Assembly: GCF_030145145.1 (NCBI RefSeq)
Contig: NZ_JAQYWD010000030.1
Location: forward strand, 1-64,000
Length of the DNA stretch: 64,000 nucleotides
Origin: Desulfobacula sp.
GTDB taxonomy: Bacteria > Desulfobacterota > Desulfobacteria > Desulfobacterales > Desulfobacteraceae
Reading direction: 5' to 3'
A program made the translations under genes and the position numbers. The notes beneath the pieces are model-generated. The model saw only the letters and a program-made list of their open reading frames with translations. It was not told where the DNA came from and ran no database searches. Below are positions 17,753-25,986 of the stretch, piece by piece; position 1 is the first letter of the stretch, and each line of letters opens with the position of its first letter.

Positions 17753-18097
17753 ATGAAGCGTTTAACACCCATTGTTCTTTTGACCGTTTTTCTTTTTTTC
17801 ACTGGCTATTCTTATGCTATGGCCCAGAACACCGGCAAAAAATCTATGGTGCTCAATGGCGGCAATAAGGGAATCGTTAATTTCGAACACCATATGCACC
17901 AGGCCATTGCCAAGGACTGTGCCATCTGCCATTCCTTATTTCCACAAACTCCTGGTTCTTTAGATCAATCAAAAGAGAATGGGACCATCAAAGCAAAACA
18001 GGTCATGAATACAGTTTGCCTCAAATGCCACCGGGACATGAAAAAAGCCGGTGAAAAATTCGGTCCAGTAAGCTGTTCCGGATGTCATACTAAATAG
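17753..18097 (+). CDS. Small periplasmic c-type cytochrome with three haem motifs
   Basis: 114 residues from the ATG at 17753 (GAGGT ribosome binding site); the open frame begins earlier but the signal peptide MKRLTPIVLLTVFLFFTGYSY marks the true start. The mature protein has three CxxCH motifs, CAICH, CLKCH and CSGCH, plus the distal-ligand style FEHHMHQ before the first motif, as in the cytochrome c7/c3 group. It would carry electrons in the periplasm. It lies about 200 bases after the NifX-like gene on the same strand and may belong to the same sigma-54 unit. Confidence 0.85.
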   Translation: MKRLTPIVLLTVFLFFTGYSYAMAQNTGKKSMVLNGGNKGIVNFEHHMHQAIAKDCAICHSLFPQTPGSLDQSKENGTIKAKQVMNTVCLKCHRDMKKAGEKFGPVSCSGCHTK

Positions 18098-18167
18098 TGT
18101 TTAGACGGCTTGTAGAGGAGCTCAAACACGGAATTTCCGGCCAGGCACTATATAGGCTATTTTGTGA

Positions 18168-18181
18168 ACCGGTTAACCGGT
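18168..18181. promoter_or_regulatory. Perfect 14-bp palindrome before the histidine kinase gene
   Basis: ACCGGTTAACCGGT is self-complementary and lies 33 bases before the kinase start. A weak sigma-54-like pair (GG 18144-18145, GC 18156-18157, ten bases apart, poor flanks) sits just upstream. A regulator site is likely; the regulator is unknown. Confidence 0.45.
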
Positions 18182-18213
18182 GGATACGTTTTTAATGTTA
18201 CCAGGGAAAGGCC

Positions 18214-20133
18214 ATGGTTCAAAAACCCACATATGAAGAATTGGAATCCAGGATAAAAACCCTGGAAAAAGAAGCACTGGAGATCAAGGAAGCCGATCGC
18301 GAGACAAGGATTGCCAGTAGAAATCATAAAAGATTCTTAAGATTTTTACCCTATCCAGTGCTGGTTAGGGATGCGAAAGAACGGATTACCTATTTAAACC
18401 CTGCTTTTACAGACACCTTTGGCTGGACCTTAGAAGAGTTGAAAGGTCAGGAGGGGCGGCAATATGTTCCCGAAGTCCTTAGAGATGAGCTGAAAAGCAA
18501 GATCGAAACCCTGCCTGATAAAAAAAGCGTTTTGCAATTCAACACCAAACGGCTGACAAAAACGGGCAAACTTCTGGATGTCATCATCCGGATTGGTATA
18601 GACAAGGATGCGGACAACCATCTGGAAGGACTGATTACGGTCTTGAAGGATGTCACCATGGAAAGACGCAACAAGCGGAATCGCGATGTCATGAATCGCA
18701 TCAGCCATGTTCTTCCCCAGTATCCGGATTTAAGGAAACTGCTTTTTTATGTCAACACTGAAATAAAAGGACTCCTGGGCGCTGAAAGTGCCAATACAAT
18801 TTTATTGGATAAAACGCAGACAGAATTCTATTTTATAAGCGCTGTCCACGATGACCCAGCGACACAGGAACGGATTGAAAAAACACGATTTCCCGTTGAT
18901 GATCTCCTGTCCGGACAGGTGGTAAAGACGGGCAGGCCCCTTATGATCAATGATTTTCCCGGCGAACACAACCAGTATGAATCCAGGGATCTAAAAATCG
19001 GTTATAAAGTCAAAAATTTAATCCTGGTTCCGTTACGCACGAAAGATCGCATTATCGGTATTCTGGCGGCGGATAATAAAAAAGCAGGGGATTTTGATTA
19101 CACGGATTTGGAAACATTGACAACTATTGCCGCTACCGTTGTACTGTCAATAGAAAATGCCCGGGTGTCCAGGGAATTGAGAAAAGCCTATGAAGAGTTA
19201 AAAAGCCTGAACCATGCGAAAGATAAAATGATCAGCCACTTGTCCCATGAGCTGAAAACGCCCGTAGCGATCCTTTTAAGCTCGTTTAAAATTCTTTCAA
19301 AAAAAATGGCAGATCTTCCTGAAGCAACCTGGCAGCCGACCCTGGACAGGGTTCAAAGAAACCTGGAGCGCATTGTTGGGATTGAAGGCGAAGTTTCTGA
19401 TATTGTAGAAAGAAAAGAATTCTATCATAAGAACATTTTTTCCCTCATCCTGTCGCAATGCCGGGATGAGTTCGAATCCCTTATTGCAGAGGAGACCGGC
19501 GAAAAAGGGGTCATCGCCAAAATCAGTCAAAAAATCGAAAACCTTTTTGTTACACAAGATCTTGATATCCAGAATATTTTTCTAAATCATTTTGTTGAAA
19601 AAAGGATCAAGACCATCAAACCGGAGATTAATCGTCGAAATATTTCTCTGATTTCCAGGCTTGAATCTTCTTCCCCGATTCAGATGCCTGTTGAACCCCT
19701 TAAAAAAACAGTGGATGGACTGATTCGGAACGCCATTGAAAATACACCGGATGGCGGGAAAATAGAAGTACTGGTGCATCCGGAAGGCAACGGCATGCAT
19801 TTTGTGGTCAAAGATCATGGAATCGGGCTTACCCGGGAAGCCCAGAAAAGAATTTTTGAGGGCTTTTTTTCCACCCAGGAAACCTTGAATTATTCATCAA
19901 AACGGCCCTTTGACTTTAATGCCGGTGGTAAAGGCGCTGATCTGCTGCGGATGAAAATATTTTCAGAAAAATATCATTTTAAAATTTCCATGACATCCCA
20001 GCGATGCCGGCGAATTCCCGAAGACAAGGATGCCTGTCCCGGCTCCATACAGGCGTGCAGCGAACTCCCGGGACCCCCTTGTGACGGCATGACCATTGTC
20101 ACCTGTTTTTTCCCTTTTCCTGAAAACAGCTGA
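18214..20133 (+). CDS. Cytoplasmic PAS-GAF sensor histidine kinase with Cys-rich C-terminus
   Basis: 639 residues without membrane helices. A short coiled coil (about 5-35) leads to a PAS domain (about 38-150), a GAF domain (about 160-320) and the HisKA box with H345 in SHLSHELKTP. A spacer of about 100 residues precedes the HATPase domain: N-box LIRNAIENTPDGG, G1 VVKDHGIGLT and a G2-like AGGKGADLL. The final 50 residues contain cysteines in SQRCRRIPEDKDACPGSI, ACSELPGPPCDG and TCFFPF, inserted in the last strands of the ATPase fold; I recall similar Cys-bearing ends in kinases of sulfate reducers. The lack of membrane parts suggests sensing of a cytoplasmic signal. No response regulator is adjacent. 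Confidence 0.88.
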   Translation: MVQKPTYEELESRIKTLEKEALEIKEADRETRIASRNHKRFLRFLPYPVLVRDAKERITYLNPAFTDTFGWTLEELKGQEGRQYVPEVLRDELKSKIETLPDKKSVLQFNTKRLTKTGKLLDVIIRIGIDKDADNHLEGLITVLKDVTMERRNKRNRDVMNRISHVLPQYPDLRKLLFYVNTEIKGLLGAESANTILLDKTQTEFYFISAVHDDPATQERIEKTRFPVDDLLSGQVVKTGRPLMINDFPGEHNQYESRDLKIGYKVKNLILVPLRTKDRIIGILAADNKKAGDFDYTDLETLTTIAATVVLSIENARVSRELRKAYEELKSLNHAKDKMISHLSHELKTPVAILLSSFKILSKKMADLPEATWQPTLDRVQRNLERIVGIEGEVSDIVERKEFYHKNIFSLILSQCRDEFESLIAEETGEKGVIAKISQKIENLFVTQDLDIQNIFLNHFVEKRIKTIKPEINRRNISLISRLESSSPIQMPVEPLKKTVDGLIRNAIENTPDGGKIEVLVHPEGNGMHFVVKDHGIGLTREAQKRIFEGFFSTQETLNYSSKRPFDFNAGGKGADLLRMKIFSEKYHFKISMTSQRCRRIPEDKDACPGSIQACSELPGPPCDGMTIVTCFFPFPENS

Positions 20134-20186
20134 AATGGTATTTTCCATTTCTGTATTGCTCGTTCATCTTTCCCTTACCCTGATTA

Positions 20187-21083
20187 TCAAGAGGGTTTAT
20201 CTGTTGCGGTCATACCCAGGTATATGGCCATCAACACAATTATGACCCCCATCCATCCGGGTATCCCTGTTTGCCGATTGAAGAAAAGAACATCCCAGAC
20301 AAAAGAAAGTGCCGGCTGTAACAGAAGAATCAAACCGGCATAGGATGCTTTCACTTTGGGCAGGACATTGGAAATCATTACCCATGCAGCAAACTGAATA
20401 AAAAATCCCAGACAGAACAGCGATGCCAGTGTTATCATATCCGGAACAGCAAAGGACCCACCGGACATATAAATTTTACCGCCCAGAAAAAACGAGCAGG
20501 CCACGGATAATACCATGAGATAATAAAACAGAGAAAAATCTGCTGTATTAGATTGAAGTTGCCGCAGCAAAAGCAAAAACAGACTGTAAAATACTGCGGC
20601 GGCCATGCCGAAAACAATTCCGATAACATAGTTCCGGTTCAACTGATCAATATCCATACCAATAATAAGGAACAGGCCGAAAAATGCCAATGGCAATGAC
20701 AATACAAAAGATATGCCGACCTTCTCCTTGAATACCAGGAAGCCGACAATGGAAAGGATAAATACCTGAAAATTCGCCAGTATGGTGGCAAGGCCCGGGC
20801 CGACATATTGAATGCTCAAATGCCATGCCCAGAGATCCAGGGCAAACAAAAGACCACAGACAACGGCAAGGAAATTTTTTTTCAGGCTTCTGTGTTTAAA
20901 TTCTTTTTTGATCAGGCATGCACCCATGAGGAAAAGACTGCCAAAAAATACCCGGTAAAAAGCCGAGACTGAAGGCGGTACATGCGATATCTTTACCAGG
21001 GCACTGGAAAAACTGATGATAAAAGCACCCATAATAAGGGCGGGAACCGGCCGGGAAAATATTTTTTTGTTCACCCCACTCAA
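20187..21083 (-). CDS. EamA/DMT-family transporter
   Basis: 298 residues with ten predicted membrane helices in two repeats (first repeat about residues 10-145, second about 155-295), the mark of drug/metabolite transporters. The conserved proline-bearing start of the family is seen as ALIMGAFIISFSSALVKISHV and the loop LSIQYVGPGLATILANFQ matches the end of the first EamA repeat. Probably exports a small metabolite or amino acid. It faces the kinase gene tail to tail with a 53-base gap containing a short hairpin (GAAATGG/CCATTTC). Confidence 0.85.
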   Translation of the reverse strand: MSGVNKKIFSRPVPALIMGAFIISFSSALVKISHVPPSVSAFYRVFFGSLFLMGACLIKKEFKHRSLKKNFLAVVCGLLFALDLWAWHLSIQYVGPGLATILANFQVFILSIVGFLVFKEKVGISFVLSLPLAFFGLFLIIGMDIDQLNRNYVIGIVFGMAAAVFYSLFLLLLRQLQSNTADFSLFYYLMVLSVACSFFLGGKIYMSGGSFAVPDMITLASLFCLGFFIQFAAWVMISNVLPKVKASYAGLILLLQPALSFVWDVLFFNRQTGIPGWMGVIIVLMAIYLGMTATDKPS

Positions 21084-21181
21084 ATCCTTTTGGTTTAAAA
21101 AAAGGACCCTAATGATTTAAAAACCGATAGTCAAGTAAAACCTCACCTTTTAGACGTTTTATATGAAAATGCGACAGCAGA

Positions 21182-21363
21182 GCCCCCGATGGGCGATCGG
21201 ATTGGCCCGTTCGGACCCAAAGGCGATCAGCCCATTTGCCCTGCCGGGCGTTAAGAAACGCAGGCTGTTTGAGGACACACCTGCCCGCAGTTCCTGCGCT
21301 TTAGACCGGTAGGACAAATGGGCCGCCGACGGACCGGGGCCGATCCGATCGCCCGTCGGGGGC
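21182..21363. repeat. GC-rich nested inverted repeat
   Basis: Two 24-base arms (21182-21205 and 21340-21363) are complementary except at two positions, beginning GCCCCCGATGGGCGATCGG. Inside them a second pair, CCCATTTGCCCT (about 21231-21242) and AGGACAAATGGG (21311-21322), is complementary at 11 of 12 positions. GC content is far above the neighbours. No open frame fits. It may be a miniature mobile element, a structured RNA or a strong bidirectional terminator after the UroD-type gene. The rest of 21084-21427 shows nothing else. Confidence 0.65.
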
Positions 21364-21427
21364 GGCATAATACCATTTTCGTTATTCGTTGTGTCGGCAG
21401 ACCGAGTCTTTCATTCATTGGTACTGA

Positions 21428-22507
21428 TTATTCATATCGACCGAATTGTTCAGCCGCGTCCATCATGGCCATGACCTTTATGGGGGCTGCGTCTGCAGGG
21501 AATTCACACCCCGGTGTCAGGATAAATCCACCCGGGTTGTCTTTGCCCTCGTCAATGGCATCCTTGCACAATTGAACGACTTCTGCATAGGGTTTCTCAA
21601 GAATGGCAATGGGATCCACATTACCACAGATGATATCATGATCCCCAAACGCTTTCATCTGATCGGGAATAGATGTTTCCGGACCAAAAATCCAAATGTA
21701 TCTGCCGTGCCAATCACAGGCCTCTCTCATTTGAACATAATAAGGAATGTTTAAATTCTGATCGGCACACGGATGCATCAACACGGCACCAATGCCCAGT
21801 TCTTTTATCTTTTGATTCACTTTTAAATTATAGGGATAGACCAGGTCCCTGAAGGTGTCCGGTGAGATCATGCCGTTGGCTTCCAGGGGACCGGCCTGAA
21901 ACGGCATACACTGCTGGGCACCGAATTTATTGGCAAAATACTCCAGGGCATTGATAAACATGTCACTGACCTTGTCCATGAGCATGCGAACCGCATCCGG
22001 TTCCGTAATCACCCAGGTTAAAAAAGCGTTGGTGTCCGCCACCTGGGCAGCCGCTGAAAAAATACTCCCCGCCTGGAAACCGGCCGGCATACCCATTTCA
22101 ACACACCGTTCCGCATTTCGATCGGCAATGGCAAATCCGCCCGGCAAAGGGCCGTCAAATGTCGGGACCTTCAAGGTTTCTATATCTTCAAGGGTTTTTA
22201 CCGGAGACTCTATGACATAAGGTGCCAGTTCGCCGCTTCCATCGGGCATCCCCACCTTCCCGCCAAATTCCCAGGGACCACAGGCCGCATATCCGAAAAG
22301 GGGCGTCTGCTCATATCCATGGAGTCGCATACTGGCAAAATTGGCATCAAAGTAGTTGTCACCATCTGACCAGAATTCACCGGGGGGCATGCCCATGATA
22401 TTGGCCGCATATCCCTGGATAAATGGCACAACAGGAACCCTGTCGGGTTTTTCCTGTCCCATCATTACAGCCATCATTCGTTCAGGCGGTGTCATTGCTT
22501 TTGTCAT
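21428..22507 (-). CDS. UroD-type corrinoid methyltransferase (MtaA/MtvB-like)
   Basis: 359 residues of the uroporphyrinogen-decarboxylase fold. Typical phrases are PERMMAVMMGQEKPDRVPVVP at the start, then HPCADQ (about residue 240) and TPGCEFP (about 330), giving His-x-Cys and a late Cys, the zinc site used by methyltransferase members to activate a thiol or bind substrate; true decarboxylases lack it. Such enzymes move a methyl group between a substrate or coenzyme and a cobamide protein. The corrinoid protein gene lies directly upstream in the same operon and a methyltetrahydrofolate methyltransferase diverges beyond it, giving the three-part set known for O-demethylases such as MtvBCA. Substrate unknown. 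Confidence 0.85.
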   Translation of the reverse strand: MTKAMTPPERMMAVMMGQEKPDRVPVVPFIQGYAANIMGMPPGEFWSDGDNYFDANFASMRLHGYEQTPLFGYAACGPWEFGGKVGMPDGSGELAPYVIESPVKTLEDIETLKVPTFDGPLPGGFAIADRNAERCVEMGMPAGFQAGSIFSAAAQVADTNAFLTWVITEPDAVRMLMDKVSDMFINALEYFANKFGAQQCMPFQAGPLEANGMISPDTFRDLVYPYNLKVNQKIKELGIGAVLMHPCADQNLNIPYYVQMREACDWHGRYIWIFGPETSIPDQMKAFGDHDIICGNVDPIAILEKPYAEVVQLCKDAIDEGKDNPGGFILTPGCEFPADAAPIKVMAMMDAAEQFGRYE

Positions 22508-22619
22508 TTTTGGTTCTCCTTTATGATATGGTTATCGTTGGGGTTTATCTGCATCACATAATTTTAAATTCAGTTTTCCCTGTACACTTATGACCGTTAA
22601 TCCTGGGAATCGGCCAATC

Positions 22620-23246
22620 TCAAAGTGCCATCAGTTTTCTTGCGGTCTCCACGGCCTCCGGGCCATCTCCGCCATACCCGTAAGATCCAATCCGCTCGGC
22701 AAACGCCATCGAGGTTGGTGCCCCACCCACCATCGTTTTGACACCGCTGACCTGTTCTTTCAATTCAGTTACAATTTTTTCCATGGCCGGCATACTGGTG
22801 GTCAAAAGAGAGGATAACGCAGCAATATCGGCATTATTATCCGTAATCGCCTTCACGAATGCCGCCGTATCATTGTCGACACCGATATCCACGACCTTGA
22901 ATCCCGCCCCTTCCAACATCATGGCCACCAAATTTTTTCCCACATCATGCTGGTCCCCTTTAACGGTTCCGATGACGATGATGCCTTTGGGCTGAGCGTT
23001 TGTTCGGGCCAAAATCGGTTTTAAAACGCCCAGCCCGTTTTTCATGGACAAGGCGCCGATGAGCATTTCCGGCACAAACAGGGCGCCCTGGCTATACTGG
23101 CGCCCCAATTCGTCCATGGCGGCAATAAGTCCATCATTGAGAATCCCTGAAACATCCGTTTTTAAATCGAGCTCCTTTTGCACGAGGTCGGCGATTTCTT
23201 TGTGTTTAAAGGCCAGGATTGCGTGATAAATGTCAGCTACTGCCAT
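22620..23246 (-). CDS. Cobamide-binding methyl-carrier protein (MtaC/MtvC-like)
   Basis: 208 residues starting at the ATG 23246, which follows AGGAGA; the frame is open further upstream but without a site. The helical cap domain (residues about 3-85) and the Rossmann-like B12 domain are both present. The base-off/His-on motif DxHxxG is D98-x-H100-x-x-G103 within KGDQHDVGKNL, with later parts SLLTTSMPAMEKIV and VGGAPTSMAFAERIG. It carries the methyl group on cobalt between the UroD-type enzyme encoded downstream and the tetrahydrofolate methyltransferase encoded divergently. The gap to the UroD gene is 112 bases. Confidence 0.92.
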   Translation of the reverse strand: MAVADIYHAILAFKHKEIADLVQKELDLKTDVSGILNDGLIAAMDELGRQYSQGALFVPEMLIGALSMKNGLGVLKPILARTNAQPKGIIVIGTVKGDQHDVGKNLVAMMLEGAGFKVVDIGVDNDTAAFVKAITDNNADIAALSSLLTTSMPAMEKIVTELKEQVSGVKTMVGGAPTSMAFAERIGSYGYGGDGPEAVETARKLMAL

Positions 23247-23286
23247 TGTTCGGTCTCCTATTTTCCGGTTGGCTGCCAAGTCTATT

Positions 23287-23324
23287 TGAGGCATATTCTA
23301 AATACAAAAATTCTTTCTTGTCAA
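23287..23324 (-). promoter_or_regulatory. Promoter of the corrinoid protein/UroD operon with shared element
   Basis: On the minus strand: -35 TTGACA (23324-23319), 18-base spacer, -10 TAGAAT, running into GAATATGCCTCA (23298-23287). The same 12 bases occur at the divergent promoter at 23714-23725, again overlapping the -10. Confidence 0.65.
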
Positions 23325-23688
23325 GAGATAAATTTTAAAAAAATAGTAAAATCATATTTAATTTTTTTTTAAAATACTTATAAATAAAGGCTATTAATAC
23401 ATGTTTATTTTTATTACCGACTTTCTGTCTCATTATAATCTTCTCATATTTGGCAGTAAATATTGCTATTTATTTTTGAATTTTGTTCAAAAAAATTTAT
23501 TAAAATTAAATTTTGAGGTATATTCTATTAAATTAGTAGGCATTTATATTTTCACGATCCATTTAACCGCCCGTGTAACCAATGACAAAATAAACAAAAT
23601 ACAACCCGTATCGCACTTCAATATTGATATTATAGATATTTAATCAACAAAAAATTTGTCAATCATATTTTAAACTTTCAATAATGAC
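23325..23688. other. AT-rich spacer between divergent promoters
   Basis: About 360 bases of very AT-rich DNA. An 80-codon open frame at 23401-23643 is Phe/Tyr/Ile/Lys-rich only because of base composition, has no ribosome binding site and is not called. Nothing else is seen. Confidence 0.4.
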
Positions 23689-23725
23689 TTGACAAAACCT
23701 TTTCTTGTTGATTGAATATGCCTCA
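23689..23725 (+). promoter_or_regulatory. Promoter of the methyltetrahydrofolate methyltransferase operon with shared element
   Basis: -35 TTGACA (23689-23694), 17-base spacer, -10 TTGAAT, then GAATATGCCTCA at 23714-23725, identical to the element at the divergent promoter. The element covers the end of the -10 and the start region, as a repressor site would. Translation starts 78 bases later. Confidence 0.65.
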
Positions 23726-23803
23726 TATATGGATAATTTCAATTCAGCAACGCATAAACAGTTAAATTTGTACAGATAACATTCAAAAATATGGGGCAAT
23801 ACA

Positions 23804-24604
23804 ATGTTTACGGTGATAGGAGAAAGAATCAATACCACTTTGGAAAAGGTAAAAGAAGCAGTAGAAAAAAGAGATGCCGACTACATCACCAATGATGTAA
23901 AAAAACAAACGGCGTGTGGTGCAACCTATATTGATGTAAACGCAGGTGCCAGGATCGGCTGCGAAGCAGACGACATGAAATGGCTCTTAGATGTCATACA
24001 GGGCGCCACAGATCTTCCCCTCTGCCTGGACAGTCCTGATCCAAAGATCCTGGAAATTGCCTATGGACGGATTGATCAAGCCCCCATGATCAATTCAATC
24101 AGTCTTGAAACGGATAGACTCAATGCCATGCTCCCCTTTCTGAAAGGGAAAGACTGCAAAGTCATTGCCCTGTGTATGGATGATTCAGGATTACCGAAAC
24201 ATTCGGATGACATTGTCAATTGTGCAAAAACCATTGTGGAAAAACTTGAACAGATCGGGATGAAACGGGAAGATATTTTTGTCGATCCATTAATTCAGCC
24301 GATCAGTGTTGACGCCAATAACGGGGCAATGGCGGTGGAAGCAGTCAAAACGATCATGCAGGACCTTAAAGGCGTTCACACAACAGGGGGGCTTTCCAAT
24401 ATCTCCTATGGCCTGCCCCAGAGGAAAATCATCAATCGCTGTTTTCTGTTGATGATGATGGCCGGCGGACTGGATTCTGCCATACTGGATCCAATGGATA
24501 ACAAGATCATGGCCGTCTTAAAAACAGGAGAATTGATTGCAGGAAATGACAGTTTTTGTATGAATTTTTTAAAATCGGTCAGGGCCGGTGAGATAAGATC
24601 GTAA
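23804..24604 (+). CDS. Methyltetrahydrofolate:corrinoid methyltransferase (MeTr/MtvA-like)
   Basis: 266 residues of the pterin-binding TIM-barrel family. MFTVIGERINTT is the classical start; DVNAGAR, LCLDSPDP, NSISLE, FVDPLIQPIS and TTGGLSNISYGLPQR follow in order and form the pterin site, as in MeTr and MetH domain 2. It moves a methyl group from a methyl-cobamide protein to tetrahydrofolate (or the reverse), here feeding the Wood-Ljungdahl C1 branch, which sulfate reducers of this type use to oxidise methyl groups. The partner corrinoid protein is encoded divergently and the promoters share a motif. Confidence 0.92.
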   Translation: MFTVIGERINTTLEKVKEAVEKRDADYITNDVKKQTACGATYIDVNAGARIGCEADDMKWLLDVIQGATDLPLCLDSPDPKILEIAYGRIDQAPMINSISLETDRLNAMLPFLKGKDCKVIALCMDDSGLPKHSDDIVNCAKTIVEKLEQIGMKREDIFVDPLIQPISVDANNGAMAVEAVKTIMQDLKGVHTTGGLSNISYGLPQRKIINRCFLLMMMAGGLDSAILDPMDNKIMAVLKTGELIAGNDSFCMNFLKSVRAGEIRS

Positions 24605-24616
24605 GGGGGTGAATCA

Positions 24617-25333
24617 ATGACTTTCCCGGATACAAATCCACACATGCTGACGCAGTTGGACATTGAGGTAACATATCAAGACCTTCTGCAGCAGATGAAA
24701 CCGTCCAGTTGCCAACCTGAAATAGTGACGATGGCAAAAGAGACCCTTGATAAAGTTAAAAACATATGGAAACCCGCAGCAGTCTATAACTGGTTTGAAT
24801 TTCAACAGATGGATACGGATACGTTAGGGTGTATTTTTCAAAACACCGGCAGTTTGTGCCTGATAAATTTCGGGTATGCCATCAAGTTCCTGAAGCATGC
24901 CACCCACGCGCTTATTTCTGTATACACTGCAGGCCATGAACTGGCGCGGGAAGCCGTAAAGGCCTCTGCCAGGGGCGACTTGCTGGAGGCGTATTTTCTT
25001 GATATCATCGGCTTGATTGTCCTTGATAGAACAGGTCAGGCCGTTAAAGCCATTGCTGAAGATCAGGCCAGAGGGTCAGGATGGGGAGTCGGCCCTTTCC
25101 TGAGCCCGGGGTCGGTCCACGGATGGGACCTGGAAGAGCAGACAAGCCTCTGCTCACTCTTACCCCTTGAACGAATCAATGTGCAAATTCAGGACGGCAT
25201 CTTATCCCCGTTTAAAACCGTTTCCTGTCTTATTGGCATGGGGCCTGGATATGAGTCTGATCAAGTTGGCAGCACCTGCCAGGTTTGCTCGAACAGGCAT
25301 GACTGCCAGATAAAACAGGCCCAAACCTGTTGA
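24617..25333 (+). CDS. MetH-reactivation-domain-like protein with C-terminal Cys motif
   Basis: 238 residues. The second half shows the signature of the S-adenosylmethionine-binding reactivation domain of cobalamin-dependent methionine synthase: GPFLSPGSVHGWDLEEQ, then SLLPLERINVQIQDGILSPF and KTVSCLIGMGPGY. The last 20 residues have CQVCSNRHDCQIKQAQTC, resembling an iron-sulfur or metal site. There is no ferredoxin domain as in RamA-type activators. The probable job is to reduce and re-methylate, or otherwise rescue, oxidised cobamide of the neighbouring methyl-carrier; this is inference from the domain and the operon (13 bases after the MeTr gene). Confidence 0.7.
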   Translation: MTFPDTNPHMLTQLDIEVTYQDLLQQMKPSSCQPEIVTMAKETLDKVKNIWKPAAVYNWFEFQQMDTDTLGCIFQNTGSLCLINFGYAIKFLKHATHALISVYTAGHELAREAVKASARGDLLEAYFLDIIGLIVLDRTGQAVKAIAEDQARGSGWGVGPFLSPGSVHGWDLEEQTSLCSLLPLERINVQIQDGILSPFKTVSCLIGMGPGYESDQVGSTCQVCSNRHDCQIKQAQTC

Positions 25334-25371
25334 TAGATAATGGCCATTTGTGATGATCTTGTTTGATTTTC

Positions 25372-25968
25372 ATGGGGAAAAAGATTATATACGGATCCAT
25401 GCTCAATACAATAATAGAAAATAAACCCAAAATACACACACGGGATATAAGCCTTGCCACCTATCCCCATACAGATTCCCGGGTGATTGTTCACGGGGTA
25501 TTAAAAGACCGGCGATACACAAGGATATTTGATGTAACAGGCGCAATGCTGGAACCGGGAATCATGCACCACATTGATGTAACGCTGCTGATAAAGCCTG
25601 ATCCGCTCATGATCGAAGACGCCCAGGCCCGGATGATCCATGTCCCCATGACGGCCTGCAACACCACCCTGGATACCATTGAACAATTAAAAGGGCTTGA
25701 GATTAAATCGGGGTTTTCAAAAAATATCAGCTTGATCATGGGGGGCAGAAAAGGATGTACCCATCTTTGCAACCTGATCATTACCATGGGCCAGGAAATT
25801 GTCCAGGGCTGGCTGGTACACAAAAGAAAGGACAAATCACCTGTTCCAAAGGATCTTGACAGCTTGAAAGAAAAAAATTTTTTAATCGATTCCTGCCGGA
25901 TGTGGACACAGCACGGCCCCAAAATGAAAAGCCTTGAAAAAGCCATAAAAGAACGGCAGTCACTTTAA
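25372..25968 (+). CDS. DUF2889-family protein
   Basis: 198 residues if started at the ATG 25372; the ATG at 25399 gives a form (MLNTIIENKPKIHTRD) that fits the family better, and neither has a strong ribosome binding site. Family marks are HTRDISLATYPHTDSRVIVHG, MLEPGIMHHIDVTLLIKPD, AMTACNTTLD-like TACNTTLDTIEQLKGL and GGRKGCTHLCNLI. DUF2889 proteins occur beside aromatic- and fatty-acid-type catabolic genes and have no assigned activity; the Cys-Thr-His-Leu motif suggests a bound metal or catalytic thiol. It ends the plus-strand operon and meets the DUF1667 gene tail to tail with an 18-base gap. Confidence 0.75.
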   Translation: MGKKIIYGSMLNTIIENKPKIHTRDISLATYPHTDSRVIVHGVLKDRRYTRIFDVTGAMLEPGIMHHIDVTLLIKPDPLMIEDAQARMIHVPMTACNTTLDTIEQLKGLEIKSGFSKNISLIMGGRKGCTHLCNLIITMGQEIVQGWLVHKRKDKSPVPKDLDSLKEKNFLIDSCRMWTQHGPKMKSLEKAIKERQSL

Positions 25969-25986
25969 CAAGCACGGGAAGTGACT

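Noticed and set aside
18144-18157. Possible sigma-54 promoter before the PAS-GAF kinase
   Set aside because: GG and GC are correctly spaced but the flanking bases (TAGGCT instead of TTTGCT) are poor; kept only as a remark.
19460-19485. GTTCGAATCC, resembling a tRNA T-loop
   Set aside because: It lies inside the histidine kinase coding sequence and no acceptor stem or anticodon arm can be drawn around it.
23401-23643. 80-codon plus-strand open frame
   Set aside because: Composition follows the AT-rich spacer (Phe, Ile, Tyr, Lys), there is no ribosome binding site, and no motif is seen.
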